From contig JBEKCP010000144.1 of the NCBI GenBank assembly GCA_050014815.1, positions 1 to 10,486 of the forward strand: 10,486 nucleotides of DNA, given 5' to 3'. Positions 1-7,288 of the stretch are shown one piece after another. The stretch comes from JBEKCP01 sp050014815. Lineage in GTDB: Bacteria > Planctomycetota > Planctomycetia > Pirellulales > Thermoguttaceae. The translations under genes and the position numbers were made by a program. Each line of letters starts with the position of its first letter. The first letter of the stretch is position 1. The notes under the pieces are model-generated. The model did no database searches. It had not been told where the DNA came from and was given only the letters and a program-made list of their open reading frames with translations.

Positions 1-322
1 CCGCGGGGGGCAGGACCTTGATGGCCACGGTGCGTTTCATCCGGCGGTGCCGGGCCTTCAAGACCACGCCCATGCCCCCCTCGCCGATCTGGTCCAGCAC
101 GGTGTATTCGCCGAAGACCAGCCCCTTGGCCTTGCCCTGGTAGACGGCCTGGGCCTGATATTTGGTGAGTTTGCCGTGCTGAACGAGGGCCTGGGCGAGT
201 TGCTGGACGTCCTTGGGCCGCTTGTCCGGCGGCAGGCTGTCCTGAAGCCTGGCGACCTCGGCCGCCGACATGAGGCCGGACTCGGTCAGCCGCTCGATGA
301 ATTGCTGAACGGTGATAGCCAT
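1..322 (-). CDS. Serine/threonine protein kinase, N-terminal part (runs off left edge)
   Basis: The first 107 codons of a gene read leftward from an ATG at 322-320; the rest lies outside the window. Residues 1-70 form a helical leader ending in GKLTKYQAQAVYQGKAKG, a pattern common at the N-terminus of planctomycete Ser/Thr kinases. The kinase domain opens at about residue 72 (GEYTVLDQIG). The glycine-rich ATP loop is at 80-87 (GEGGMGVV) and the VAIK catalytic lysine is K102, so this is a Hanks-type kinase that would phosphorylate Ser/Thr on partner proteins. The HRD and DFG motifs, any transmembrane segment and any sensor domain are beyond the edge, so substrate and activity cannot be judged. 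No convincing Shine-Dalgarno precedes the ATG, but no better start is seen. The gene is divergent from the beta-helix gene at 543. Family confidence is high; function is unknown. Confidence 0.9.
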   Translation of the reverse strand, partial: MAITVQQFIERLTESGLMSAAEVARLQDSLPPDKRPKDVQQLAQALVQHGKLTKYQAQAVYQGKAKGLVFGEYTVLDQIGEGGMGVVLKARHRRMKRTVAIKVLPPA

Positions 323-365
323 CAAGAGGCCCCGCCACCAGACCACGGGGGTACAACACCCGTCT

Positions 366-371
366 ACTATA
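366..371 (-). promoter_or_regulatory. Possible -10 element for the kinase gene
   Basis: On the minus strand this reads TATAGT, five of six matches to TATAAT, 43 nt before the kinase ATG. No good -35 hexamer lies 15-19 bp upstream. It sits in the 220-bp divergent intergenic region 323-542, in which I see no other gene or RNA. This is a weak, motif-only call. Confidence 0.22.
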
Positions 372-466
372 CCCAGAGGCCGACAAGGCCGGAAGCCCCC
401 CTATCTGTGGATGGGGTGATGATCGTGGTTCCTGGGATTCGGACAATTTGGAGGTTCCCGGCCTTG

Positions 467-494
467 TTGCAACGGTCAGGATTTCGGTTAGACT
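467..494 (+). promoter_or_regulatory. Possible sigma70-type promoter for the beta-helix/MFS operon
   Basis: TTGCAA (467-472) and TAGACT (489-494) each match four of six consensus bases and are separated by 16 bp. They lie about 50 nt upstream of the preferred ATG at 543. Such weak matches occur by chance, so this is only a placement hint. Confidence 0.22.
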
Positions 495-526
495 GAAGCC
501 GCATTCGTGGAAAATGTCTACTTGCC

Positions 527-534
527 GGAGGGGG
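527..534 (+). promoter_or_regulatory. Shine-Dalgarno sequence supporting the ATG start at 543
   Basis: GGAGGGGG lies 8 nt before the ATG at 543 and favours that start over the in-frame GTG at 507. A second purine-rich run, GAAGGGA (561-567), precedes an in-frame GTG at 573, which would give a shorter and more conventional signal peptide. The start therefore remains ambiguous among 507, 543 and 573. Confidence 0.5.
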
Positions 535-542
535 TGCGTCGC

Positions 543-2720
543 ATGGCTCTAGAGATTTGTGAAGGGAAACTCGTGAGGATCACGCTTCTGGCCTGCCGGC
601 TTGCGGCGGCTTGGGCCGCGGCGATTGGGGCGGCCTGTCTCGCGCCGGTTGGGCAGGCGACGGCGGCGGAGCCCGCCGCCGATTTCTATGTCGCCCCCGG
701 CGGCAACGACGCCTGGAGCGGCCTGCGGCCCCAACGGGATGCCGCCGGCGCCGACGGGCCCGTGGCGACTTTCCGCCGCGCCCAAGACCTTGTGCGAGAG
801 CTGAGGCGGAAGGAGCCCGACCGCACGCGGCCGATCACGGTCGCACTCCGCGGCGGCACCTATTTCCTTGCCGACTCCATCGAGCTTCGGCCCGAGGACT
901 CCGGGACCGAGCGTGCCCCGGTCGTCTACGCGGCCTACGGCCAGGAGCGGCCGGTCCTGAGCGGCGGCGCGCGGATCGACAACTGGCAGGTGGATGGCCA
1001 GGGGCGATGGCATGCCGCGCTGGGCGAGGTCAAGAAGGGGCGGTGGGACTTCACCCAACTGTTCGTCAACGACCAGCGGCAGAGCCGCCCGCGCCTGCCC
1101 AAGCAGGGCTACTACAAGATTGCCGAGCAGCTCCCGCCGACCCCCAAGGCCAACCACAAGGGTCACGACTGCTTCGGGTACTCGGCCAACGATCTGCGGA
1201 ACGATTGGACCAACCTCGGGGACGTCGAGGTCCTGGCTTTCCACGAATGGACCGCTTCGCGGATGCGGATCGACACGCTCGACACCGCCCGGCATGTCGT
1301 CACCTTCACCGGCGCCACGCGGGCGATGGGACCATGGGCCTCGTTCCGCAAGGGCTATCGGTTCCTGGTCGAAAACGTCCGCGAGGCGCTGGGCGAGCCC
1401 GGCCAGTGGTACCTCGATCGTGCGGCCGGCGAGTTGATTTACGTGCCGAGGCCGGGAGAGGAGCCGGGCAAGACGGCGGTCATCGCCCCGCGGCTCCAGC
1501 GGCTTTTGACGCTCGCGGGCGACCCACCGGCGCGGAGGTGGGTCCAGCACGTCCGGTTCCGCGGCCTGACGTTTGCCCACGCCAACTGGACCTTGCCGCC
1601 GGAGGGCCAGAGCTTTCCGCAGGCCGAGGTGAACCTGGACGCGGCGGTGTGGGCGGTCGCCGCCCGGAACGTGATGATCCAGGGCTGCGCCGTCCGGCAC
1701 GTCGGCGGATATGCGATCTCGCTCGGTCCGGGCTGCCGCGAGAACGTCATCGAGGACTGCGAGCTGGTGGACCTCGGCGGCGGCGGCGTCCTGATCGGCC
1801 ACGGCGGCCGCTCCAAGGAGTTCGCACAGCAGCCCAAGGATGTCGAGGATCTCGCCTCGCACAACACCGTGCGGCAGTGTTTGATCGCGCACGGCGGACG
1901 GCTGCACTCGGCCGCCGTGGGCGTCTGGATCGGCCACTCGCCGTACAACGTGGTCGAGCACAACGACATTTACGACTTTTACTACACGGGCATTTCGGTC
2001 GGATGGGTTTGGGGATATGCCCCCAGCCACGCCCATCACAACGAGATCGCCTTCAACCACGTCCACACGATCGGCCAGGGAGTGCTGTCGGACATGGGCG
2101 GCATCTACACGCTCGGCGTTTCGCCCGGCACCCGCGTCCACGACAACTGCTTCCACGACATCCGCTCGTTCAGCTACGGCGGCTGGGGGCTCTACACCGA
2201 CGAGGGCTCCAGCGAGATCGTGATGGAGAACAACCTGGTCTACCGGACCAAGACCGGCGGCCTCCACCAGCACTACGGCAGGGAGAACCGCATCCGGAAC
2301 AACATCTTCGCCTTTGCCGCCGAGCAGCAACTCCAGCGGACCCGCGCCGAGCCGCACGTCTCGTTCTTCTTCGAGCGGAACATCGTCTACTGGGACAACG
2401 CCAGCCCTCTCCTGGGCGGCAACTGGGAGGGCAATAACTTCACGCTGGACGCCAACGTCTACTGGAAGAGCTCGGCCGGTCCGGTCGTGTTTCCCCACGG
2501 ACTGAGCTTCGACCGGTGGAAGGCCGACCGCGGCCAGGACCGGCATTCGATCATTGCCGACCCGAAGTTCGTCGCCCCGGAGCGGGGCGATTTCCGGCTG
2601 AAGGACGGCTCGCCTGCGATGCAGGTCGGGTTCAAGCCGTTTGACGCCTCGCGGGCCGGCCGGACGGGGCCGCCGCTCTTGACGCGAGACCTTCCCCCGG
2701 TGCCCAAGGCGTTCGAGTAA
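543..2720 (+). CDS. Secreted right-handed parallel beta-helix protein, GH141/GH120-like candidate glycosidase
   Basis: Encodes 725 residues from the ATG at 543. The N-terminus has a basic stretch, a long Ala-rich hydrophobic core and an ATAAE-type cleavage region near residues 41-44, so export is likely. The mature protein starts with DFYVAPGGNDAWSG, the opening strand of many exported beta-helix glycan-active proteins, followed by ALRGGTY and a GGARIDNWQ segment. Residues from about 330 to 640 carry repeated Asn/His-rich coils (VIEDCEL, NVVEHNDIYDF, RIRNNIFAF) typical of Pectate-lyase-like beta-helices. Two conserved-looking acidic sites, D517 in SDMGGIYTLG and D553 in YTDEGSS, are 36 residues apart and are candidate catalytic residues by analogy with GH141; that mapping is from memory, not alignment. 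The stop is 10 nt before a sugar porter gene, which suggests a shared transcript and a role in releasing an imported sugar. The fold is well supported; substrate and exact GH family are inferred. It could instead be a non-catalytic glycan-binding helix. Confidence 0.85.
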   Translation: MALEICEGKLVRITLLACRLAAAWAAAIGAACLAPVGQATAAEPAADFYVAPGGNDAWSGLRPQRDAAGADGPVATFRRAQDLVRELRRKEPDRTRPITVALRGGTYFLADSIELRPEDSGTERAPVVYAAYGQERPVLSGGARIDNWQVDGQGRWHAALGEVKKGRWDFTQLFVNDQRQSRPRLPKQGYYKIAEQLPPTPKANHKGHDCFGYSANDLRNDWTNLGDVEVLAFHEWTASRMRIDTLDTARHVVTFTGATRAMGPWASFRKGYRFLVENVREALGEPGQWYLDRAAGELIYVPRPGEEPGKTAVIAPRLQRLLTLAGDPPARRWVQHVRFRGLTFAHANWTLPPEGQSFPQAEVNLDAAVWAVAARNVMIQGCAVRHVGGYAISLGPGCRENVIEDCELVDLGGGGVLIGHGGRSKEFAQQPKDVEDLASHNTVRQCLIAHGGRLHSAAVGVWIGHSPYNVVEHNDIYDFYYTGISVGWVWGYAPSHAHHNEIAFNHVHTIGQGVLSDMGGIYTLGVSPGTRVHDNCFHDIRSFSYGGWGLYTDEGSSEIVMENNLVYRTKTGGLHQHYGRENRIRNNIFAFAAEQQLQRTRAEPHVSFFFERNIVYWDNASPLLGGNWEGNNFTLDANVYWKSSAGPVVFPHGLSFDRWKADRGQDRHSIIADPKFVAPERGDFRLKDGSPAMQVGFKPFDASRAGRTGPPLLTRDLPPVPKAFE

Positions 2721-2730
2721 GGGTTCTTGT

Positions 2731-4149
2731 GTGACATCATCCACACCGCCGGCGATTCCCGGAGACGCACCGCGTTACCGGATGGGCTATGTCTGGATGA
2801 TCTCGCTCGTGGCCGCCCTCGGCGGGCTCTTGTTCGGCTACGACTGGGTGGTCATCGGCGGCGCCAAGCCGTTTTTCGAGCGATACTTCGGCCTCGACAC
2901 GCCCGCGCTCCGGGGCTGGGCCAATAGTTGCGCGTTGGTGGGTTGCCTGGCGGGCGCGATGTTGGCCGGCGCCCTGAGCGACCGCTACGGCCGCAAACGG
3001 CTGCTGATCTTCGCGGGGTTCTTGTTCCTTGCCACCGGACTGGGCACGGCCATGGCGCCGGGGTTCACGGCGTTCGTCGTGTTCCGCATTCTCGGCGGCG
3101 TGGGGATCGGCATCGCCTCGAATATCTCGCCGATGTACATCGCCGAGGTTTCGCCGGCCGGGGTTCGCGGGAAGTTCGTCTCCCTCAACCAGTTGACCAT
3201 CGTTATCGGCATCCTGGCGGCGCAAATCGCCAACTGGCTCATCGCCGAAGCGATGCCCGAGGGCATCACCGACGCCCAGATCCTCGCCTCGTGGAACGGG
3301 CAGTACGGCTGGCGGTGGATGTTCGGCGCCGGCACCGTCCCGGCCGTGCTGTTCCTGGCGGCCATGCTGCTGGTGCCGGAGAGTCCGCGCTGGCTGGTGA
3401 GACGGGGCAAAGACGACGGTGCCCGGCGGATCCTGGCCCGCATCGGCGGCCCCGCCTATGCCGACGCCGAGGTCGACGACATTCGCCGCACGCTCGCCGA
3501 CGAGATCGAGCGGGTCAAATTCGGCGACCTCCTGGAGCCGGGCATCCGGAAAGTCCTCGTCCTGGGCGTCTTCCTGGCCGTCCTCCAGCAGTGGTGCGGC
3601 ATCAACGTGATCTTCAACTACGCGGAGGAGGTATTCCACGCCGCGGGCTACGGCGTGAGCGACGTGCTCCTGAACATCGTGATCACCGGAAGCGTCAACC
3701 TCGCGTTCACGTTCGTGGCCATCTGCACGGTGGACCGCGTCGGCCGCAAGGCCCTGCTCTCGGGCGGCGCGCTGGGGCTGGCGTGCATCTACGTCCTCGT
3801 CGCCTCGTGCTTTCTTTTCGGGAGCCGCGGGCCGCACGTCGTCGCGCTGGTGGTCTCGGCCATCGCGTGCTACGGCTGCACGCTGGCCCCGGTCACCTGG
3901 GTCGTCCTGTCGGAGATTTATCCGAACCGGATCCGCGGGGCCGCCATGTCGGTTTCGGTTTTCGCCCTATGGGCAGCCTGCTTCGTGTTGACCTATATGT
4001 TTCCATCGATGAACGCGCGGTTGGGCACCGCATGGACCTTCATGATCTTCGCCGGGGTCTGTGTTTTCGGGTTCCTCTTCATTCGCGCCTTTCTGCCTGA
4101 AACCAAGGGGAAAACCCTGGAACAGATCGAGCGCGAACTCGTGGATTAA
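2731..4149 (+). CDS. Sugar porter family MFS transporter (xylose/hexose:H+ symporter-like)
   Basis: Encodes 472 residues, the usual length for the Sugar_tr/SP family of inner-membrane symporters, with about 12 hydrophobic segments. The family signatures occur in order: GYDWVVIGGA after TM1 with D38; DRYGRK (84-89) in loop 2-3; R119 with GGVGIG in TM4; PMYIAEVSP (134-142); PESPRWL (from 216) after TM6; QQWCGIN (from 286) in TM7, the sugar-binding QQxxGxN motif; DRVGRK (from 335); and PETKGKT (from 456) after TM12. The paired half-motifs and QQ-GIN point to a monosaccharide such as xylose, glucose or fucose, but specificity cannot be read. The GTG start at 2731 is preceded by AAGGG (2719-2723); the next in-frame ATG at 2782 would cut into the segment before TM1. 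It is only 10 nt after the beta-helix gene, so co-transcription and a hydrolyse-then-import role are likely. Confidence 0.93.
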   Translation: MTSSTPPAIPGDAPRYRMGYVWMISLVAALGGLLFGYDWVVIGGAKPFFERYFGLDTPALRGWANSCALVGCLAGAMLAGALSDRYGRKRLLIFAGFLFLATGLGTAMAPGFTAFVVFRILGGVGIGIASNISPMYIAEVSPAGVRGKFVSLNQLTIVIGILAAQIANWLIAEAMPEGITDAQILASWNGQYGWRWMFGAGTVPAVLFLAAMLLVPESPRWLVRRGKDDGARRILARIGGPAYADAEVDDIRRTLADEIERVKFGDLLEPGIRKVLVLGVFLAVLQQWCGINVIFNYAEEVFHAAGYGVSDVLLNIVITGSVNLAFTFVAICTVDRVGRKALLSGGALGLACIYVLVASCFLFGSRGPHVVALVVSAIACYGCTLAPVTWVVLSEIYPNRIRGAAMSVSVFALWAACFVLTYMFPSMNARLGTAWTFMIFAGVCVFGFLFIRAFLPETKGKTLEQIERELVD

Positions 4150-4190
4150 GGACCCCATGTGTGGGCTGCGCTAGATTCCGGTGCGAAATT

Positions 4191-4292
4191 GTAGGGTGGG
4201 TCGACGGGCACCGTGCGAAGCATGGTCGGCGAGCCCCACCACAAGAACTTGTCCCAAAAATGGTGGGGCTCGCTGCGCTCGACCCACCCTAC
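4191..4292. repeat. 102-bp nested inverted repeat (MITE/REP-like element)
   Basis: The ends are perfect 14-bp inverted repeats, GTAGGGTGGGTCGA (4191-4204) and its complement (4279-4292). Inside is a second perfect 13-bp pair, GCGAGCCCCACCA (4229-4241) with 4261-4273, around a 19-nt centre containing CAAGAACTTG and AAAAA. The two arms differ in length: 24 nt separates outer and inner repeats on the left, 5 nt on the right. The transcript would fold into one long bulged hairpin. It codes for nothing credible and sits between the MFS and ubiD genes, where it might also act as a bidirectional terminator. The form matches short non-autonomous repeats scattered in many bacterial genomes; copy number must be checked in the genome. 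Confidence 0.8.
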
Positions 4293-4335
4293 ACACAGAA
4301 ACCATGGGGCATCTGGAATCCGCCGCTCGGAACGT

Positions 4336-4341
4336 TACAAT
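4336..4341 (+). promoter_or_regulatory. Possible -10 element for ubiD
   Basis: TACAAT matches the -10 consensus at five of six bases and lies 61 nt before the ubiD ATG, just right of the inverted-repeat element. The -35 position (about 4313-4318, CTGGAA) matches only three of six. This is the most plausible promoter in the 253-bp gap 4150-4402. Confidence 0.3.
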
Positions 4342-4402
4342 ATGAGGTAGTCGGCGCCAAAGTGGCCGCCCTTGCTCTTCTGCCTGGTTCTCCGGGGACC
4401 CC

Positions 4403-6250
4403 ATGGGGTATAGAAATCTGCAACAGTGCGTCGCGGACCTGGAAGCCGCCAGGCAACTCGTGCGGATCGAGGAGCCCATCGACCCTTGCCTGGAACTCGC
4501 CGAGGTGCAGCGGCGGGTGTTCCGCGCGGGCGGGCCGGCCATCCTCTTCCTGCGGCCCAAGGGCTGCCCCTTCCCCATGCTCGGCAACCTGTTCGGGACG
4601 ATGGAGCGGGTTCGGTACCTGTTCCGCGATTCGCTCGATCGCGTGAAGCGGCTGATCGAATTGCAGGTCGATCCGGCCGACCTGCTGCGGCGGCCGCGGC
4701 TGTATCTGAAGACCCCGTGGACGGCGTGGCATGCCCGGCCCCGCCTCGTCCGCCGCGGGCCGGTCCTCCAGTGCCAGACGACCGTCGACCAACTCCCGCA
4801 GTTGAAGAGCTGGCCGGAAGACGGCGGCGCGTACGTTACCTTGCCGCAGGTCTACTCCGAGGACCCGGACGAGCCCGGCCTGGCACGGTCGAACCTCGGC
4901 ATGTACCGGGTACAGCTTTCGGGAGGGCGATACCAGCCCAACCGCGAGGTGGGCCTCCACTACCAATTGCACCGCGGCATCGCGGCCCACCATGCGGCGG
5001 CCCTGCGGATGAAGAAACGGCTGCGGGTGAACGTCTTCGTCGGCGGGCCGCCCGCCATGACCGTCGCCGCCGTGATGCCCCTGCCCGAGGGCCTCAGCGA
5101 GCTGAGACTGGCCGGCATGCTGGGCCGCCGCCGCGTGCCGATGATCCCGCAGGGCGAAAAACTGCCGATCCACGCGGAGGCCGATTTCTGCATCGTCGGC
5201 CACCTCGACCCCGGCCGACTGCTGCCCGAAGGACCCTTCGGCGATCACATGGGCTACTACAGCCTCCGGCACGATTTCCCCGTGATGCTCGTCCAGCGCG
5301 TCTACCACCGCAAGGACGCGATCTGGCCGTTCACCGTCGTCGGCCGCCCGCCCCAGGAAGACTCGATCCTCACCCGGTTGATCCACGAGTTGGCCGGGCC
5401 GGCGATTTCGCGGACGCTCCCGGGAGTTCGGGCCGTACACGCCGTCGAAGCCGCCGGGGTCCACCCGCTGTTGCTGGCGCTGGGCAGCGAGCGGTACGTG
5501 CCCTACGACCCGAACCGCCGGCCGCGGGAACTGCTTGTAGAAGCCAGTGCGCTCTTGGGCCACGGGCAGCTCTCGCTGGCGAAGTACCTCTGGATCGCCG
5601 CCGTCGAGGACAATCCGCAACTGGACGTCCGCGACGTGCGGGATTTCTTCCGCCACGTGCTCTCCCGCGTCGACTGGCGGCAGGACCTGCACTTCCAGAC
5701 CTGCACCACGATCGACACGCTCGACTACAGCGGCCCGCGATTCCAGGAGGGCTCGAAGGTCGTCATCGCGGCGGCCGGCCCCCCGCTGCGGACGCTGCCG
5801 GTGGCCACCGACAGCCGGCTGGCCTTGCCCGAGACGCTGGCCTTCCGGAAACCGCGGGTCTTCCTGCCGGGAATCCTGGTTGTGGAAGGCCCGGCCTATG
5901 CCGCCGACGCCAACGGCGCGGATCGCATCGTCGACCGCTTCTGCGGGGCTTACAACCGTTTCGACGCCATCAACGGCTTCCCGTTGGTGGTTGTGGTCGA
6001 CCAGGTCGAGTCGGCGACGAAGGACCTCGACAGCTTCCTCTGGACGACCTTCACCCGGAGCAACCCGGCGGCCGATATCTACGGAATCGAGCCGTTCTTC
6101 CGCGACAAGCACTGGGGTTGTTTCGGGTCGCTGGTGATCGACGCCCGGGCCAAGCCGCACCATGCCCCGCCGGTGGTCGAGGACCCCGACGTGACGCGGC
6201 GGGTCGACGCGATGGCGGCCCCGGGCGGCCCCCTGCACGGAATCTTCTGA
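4403..6250 (+). CDS. ubiD: UbiD family decarboxylase (prenylated-FMN dependent), long menaquinone-type form
   Basis: Encodes 615 residues. UbiD enzymes reversibly decarboxylate aromatic or unsaturated acids using prenylated FMN made by UbiX. The cofactor and metal site motif N164-x-G-x-Y-R169 (NLGMYR) and the acidic catalytic segment PEGPFGDHMGYYS with E276 and D281 are both intact, matching the R/E/(D or E) triad of the family. The C-terminal part retains TTFTRSNP (about 548-555) and a DARAKP segment. At 615 residues it is clearly longer than E. coli UbiD (about 500) and close to the longer Helicobacter-type proteins assigned to futalosine-pathway menaquinone synthesis (TIGR03701-like), so decarboxylation of a naphthoate intermediate is the leading inference. 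No ubiX or mqn gene is in the window. The ATG at 4403 has only a weak GGGGA at 4394-4398. An intrinsic terminator 55 nt downstream suggests it is the last or only gene of its unit. Confidence 0.9.
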   Translation: MGYRNLQQCVADLEAARQLVRIEEPIDPCLELAEVQRRVFRAGGPAILFLRPKGCPFPMLGNLFGTMERVRYLFRDSLDRVKRLIELQVDPADLLRRPRLYLKTPWTAWHARPRLVRRGPVLQCQTTVDQLPQLKSWPEDGGAYVTLPQVYSEDPDEPGLARSNLGMYRVQLSGGRYQPNREVGLHYQLHRGIAAHHAAALRMKKRLRVNVFVGGPPAMTVAAVMPLPEGLSELRLAGMLGRRRVPMIPQGEKLPIHAEADFCIVGHLDPGRLLPEGPFGDHMGYYSLRHDFPVMLVQRVYHRKDAIWPFTVVGRPPQEDSILTRLIHELAGPAISRTLPGVRAVHAVEAAGVHPLLLALGSERYVPYDPNRRPRELLVEASALLGHGQLSLAKYLWIAAVEDNPQLDVRDVRDFFRHVLSRVDWRQDLHFQTCTTIDTLDYSGPRFQEGSKVVIAAAGPPLRTLPVATDSRLALPETLAFRKPRVFLPGILVVEGPAYAADANGADRIVDRFCGAYNRFDAINGFPLVVVVDQVESATKDLDSFLWTTFTRSNPAADIYGIEPFFRDKHWGCFGSLVIDARAKPHHAPPVVEDPDVTRRVDAMAAPGGPLHGIF

Positions 6251-6304
6251 ATGTCAGTCACTTTACAAACGCGCAGGTTATGCTGCGGCGTGAGAACGGA
6301 CGAA

Positions 6305-6330
6305 CCCGCCGACGCAGTCGGCGGGCTTTT
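6305..6330 (+). terminator. Rho-independent terminator after ubiD
   Basis: A perfect 9-bp GC-rich stem, CCCGCCGAC (6305-6313) with GTCGGCGGG (6317-6325), closes on a 3-nt loop and is followed by CTTTT. It separates ubiD from the prepilin-peptidase-like gene, whose start is 22 nt further on. Confidence 0.8.
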
Positions 6331-6351
6331 GGGATTGTTGAACACAGCAGG

Positions 6352-7248
6352 ATGCGTATGCTGACCGGCTCCCTATCACCGGAAACAGTCTACTGGCTGG
6401 CCGCCCTCTGGTCGGGGCTGGTCGGGGCGGCGGTCGGCAGCTTCCTGAACGTCATCATCTACAGGCTGCCCGCGGGCATGAACATCGCCTGGCCGGGCTC
6501 GCACTGCCCGCAGTGCCGGCACCCGATCCGCTGGTTCGACAACTTGCCGGTGCTGAGTTGGATCTTGTTGCGGGGTCGATGCCGGGACTGCCGTGGGCCG
6601 ATCTCGATCCGGTATCCGCTGGTCGAGGCCGGCGTGGCCGCGCTGTTCGTCACGCTCTCGGTCGCCGAGGTCCTTTCCGGTGGGGCGAATCTGCCGGTCC
6701 GTCCGCTCGCGCCTGGCGGCGGAGCCCTCTTGCCCGATCGCAGCCTGGCCCAGCTCTCTGCGATTTGCACGTGCCACTTGCTGATGTTGTGTACGCTGCT
6801 GGCGGCGGCCCTGATGGCGGCGGACGGCAAACGCCCGCCCCGCAGGTCGTTTCTGCCCGTTCTGCTCGTTGGGCTGGCGGCCCCGGCCGCGTGGCCCTGG
6901 CTGCACCCCGTACACGCCTGGCCCGCGCTCTCCGACCGCCCCCTGACCGGCCTGATGGACGGCCTGAGCGGCCTGGTGGCCGGGGCCGTGCTGGGCGGAC
7001 TCCTGGCCGCAATTCCGCCGCGACCGCTCCGAGGGCAGGCATTTGTTCTCGGCGCCGCCTCCGTGGGGGCCGTGCTGGGCTGGCACGCCGCCATCCCCGT
7101 GGTCGGCCTCGCCGCGCTTGCCTACGCGCTGGCTCGGTTGACGGCCCCGCGGCGCCTGGTCATCGACCGGATCCCGGCCCTGGCTTGGCTCGCAGCAGCC
7201 GCTCTCGCTTGGATTCTCGCCTGGACTCATCTTGTCCCGGGACCGTAA
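6352..7248 (+). CDS. Prepilin peptidase (A24)-like membrane protein lacking the catalytic aspartates
   Basis: Encodes 298 residues from ATG 6352; an ATG two codons later (6358), with GCAGGA at a better distance, is equally possible. The N-terminus is a textbook PilD/GspO start: a first membrane helix with GSFLNVIIYRLP, then zinc-type cysteines C52-x2-C55 and C77-x2-C80 separated by 21 residues, then ISIRYPLVE. This is the DiS_P_DiS domain linked to N-methylation of processed pilins. The C-terminal half is a set of hydrophobic helices in the right place for Peptidase_A24, but the two catalytic aspartates are missing. Where a D-x(n)-LPD motif is expected there is D158 followed by GKRPPRRSF, and where GxGD is expected there is LRGQAF with Q229. 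It is therefore probably not an active prepilin protease; a methylase, scaffold or degenerate paralog is more likely. It has no pilin neighbour here, and the next gene follows after 40 nt. Confidence 0.82.
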   Translation: MRMLTGSLSPETVYWLAALWSGLVGAAVGSFLNVIIYRLPAGMNIAWPGSHCPQCRHPIRWFDNLPVLSWILLRGRCRDCRGPISIRYPLVEAGVAALFVTLSVAEVLSGGANLPVRPLAPGGGALLPDRSLAQLSAICTCHLLMLCTLLAAALMAADGKRPPRRSFLPVLLVGLAAPAAWPWLHPVHAWPALSDRPLTGLMDGLSGLVAGAVLGGLLAAIPPRPLRGQAFVLGAASVGAVLGWHAAIPVVGLAALAYALARLTAPRRLVIDRIPALAWLAAAALAWILAWTHLVPGP

Positions 7249-7269
7249 TCGGGATAGGCTCTATCGCCG

Positions 7270-7280
7270 AAGGAAAGGAG
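7270..7280 (+). promoter_or_regulatory. Strong Shine-Dalgarno for the ATPase gene
   Basis: AAGGAAAGGAG ends 8 nt before the ATG at 7289. It decides that start over the GTG at 7232, which would overlap the previous gene and add an unrelated Arg-rich leader. Confidence 0.75.
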
Positions 7281-7288
7281 TGACCCAC

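Noticed and set aside
47..496. Plus-strand open frame of 149 codons over the kinase start
   Set aside because: It is antisense to the clear kinase sequence with GEGGMG and VAIK and has no recognisable protein features.
549..2744. Long minus-strand open frame of 731 codons opposite the beta-helix gene
   Set aside because: Antisense shadow from GC-rich codon bias; composition is Arg/Pro/Asp-rich without domain motifs, whereas the plus strand has clear family signatures.
2928..4100. 390-codon plus frame inside the MFS gene
   Set aside because: Shifted-frame shadow rich in Arg/Gly/Pro; the overlapping frame has all sugar porter motifs.
4161..4646. 161-codon plus frame before and over the ubiD start
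   Set aside because: It runs through the inverted repeat and then a shifted frame of ubiD; no ribosome site and no homology-like features.
4289..6238. Long minus-strand open frame of 649 codons opposite ubiD
   Set aside because: Antisense shadow; the plus strand encodes an intact UbiD with all key motifs.
6262..6284. TTTACA ... TATGCT as a promoter after ubiD
   Set aside because: The spacer is only 11 bp, too short for a sigma70 promoter, and a terminator lies directly downstream.
7234..7243. GTCCCGGGAC palindrome at the end of the prepilin-peptidase-like gene as a terminator
   Set aside because: No loop of usable size and no T-run follows; it is inside the coding end.
4426..7248. Continuous 940-codon plus frame suggesting a giant fusion ending in the prepilin-peptidase-like protein
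   Set aside because: The first ~640 codons are an Arg/Pro-rich shadow of ubiD in another frame, and a terminator at 6305-6330 interrupts it. Only the part from 6352 is a real gene.
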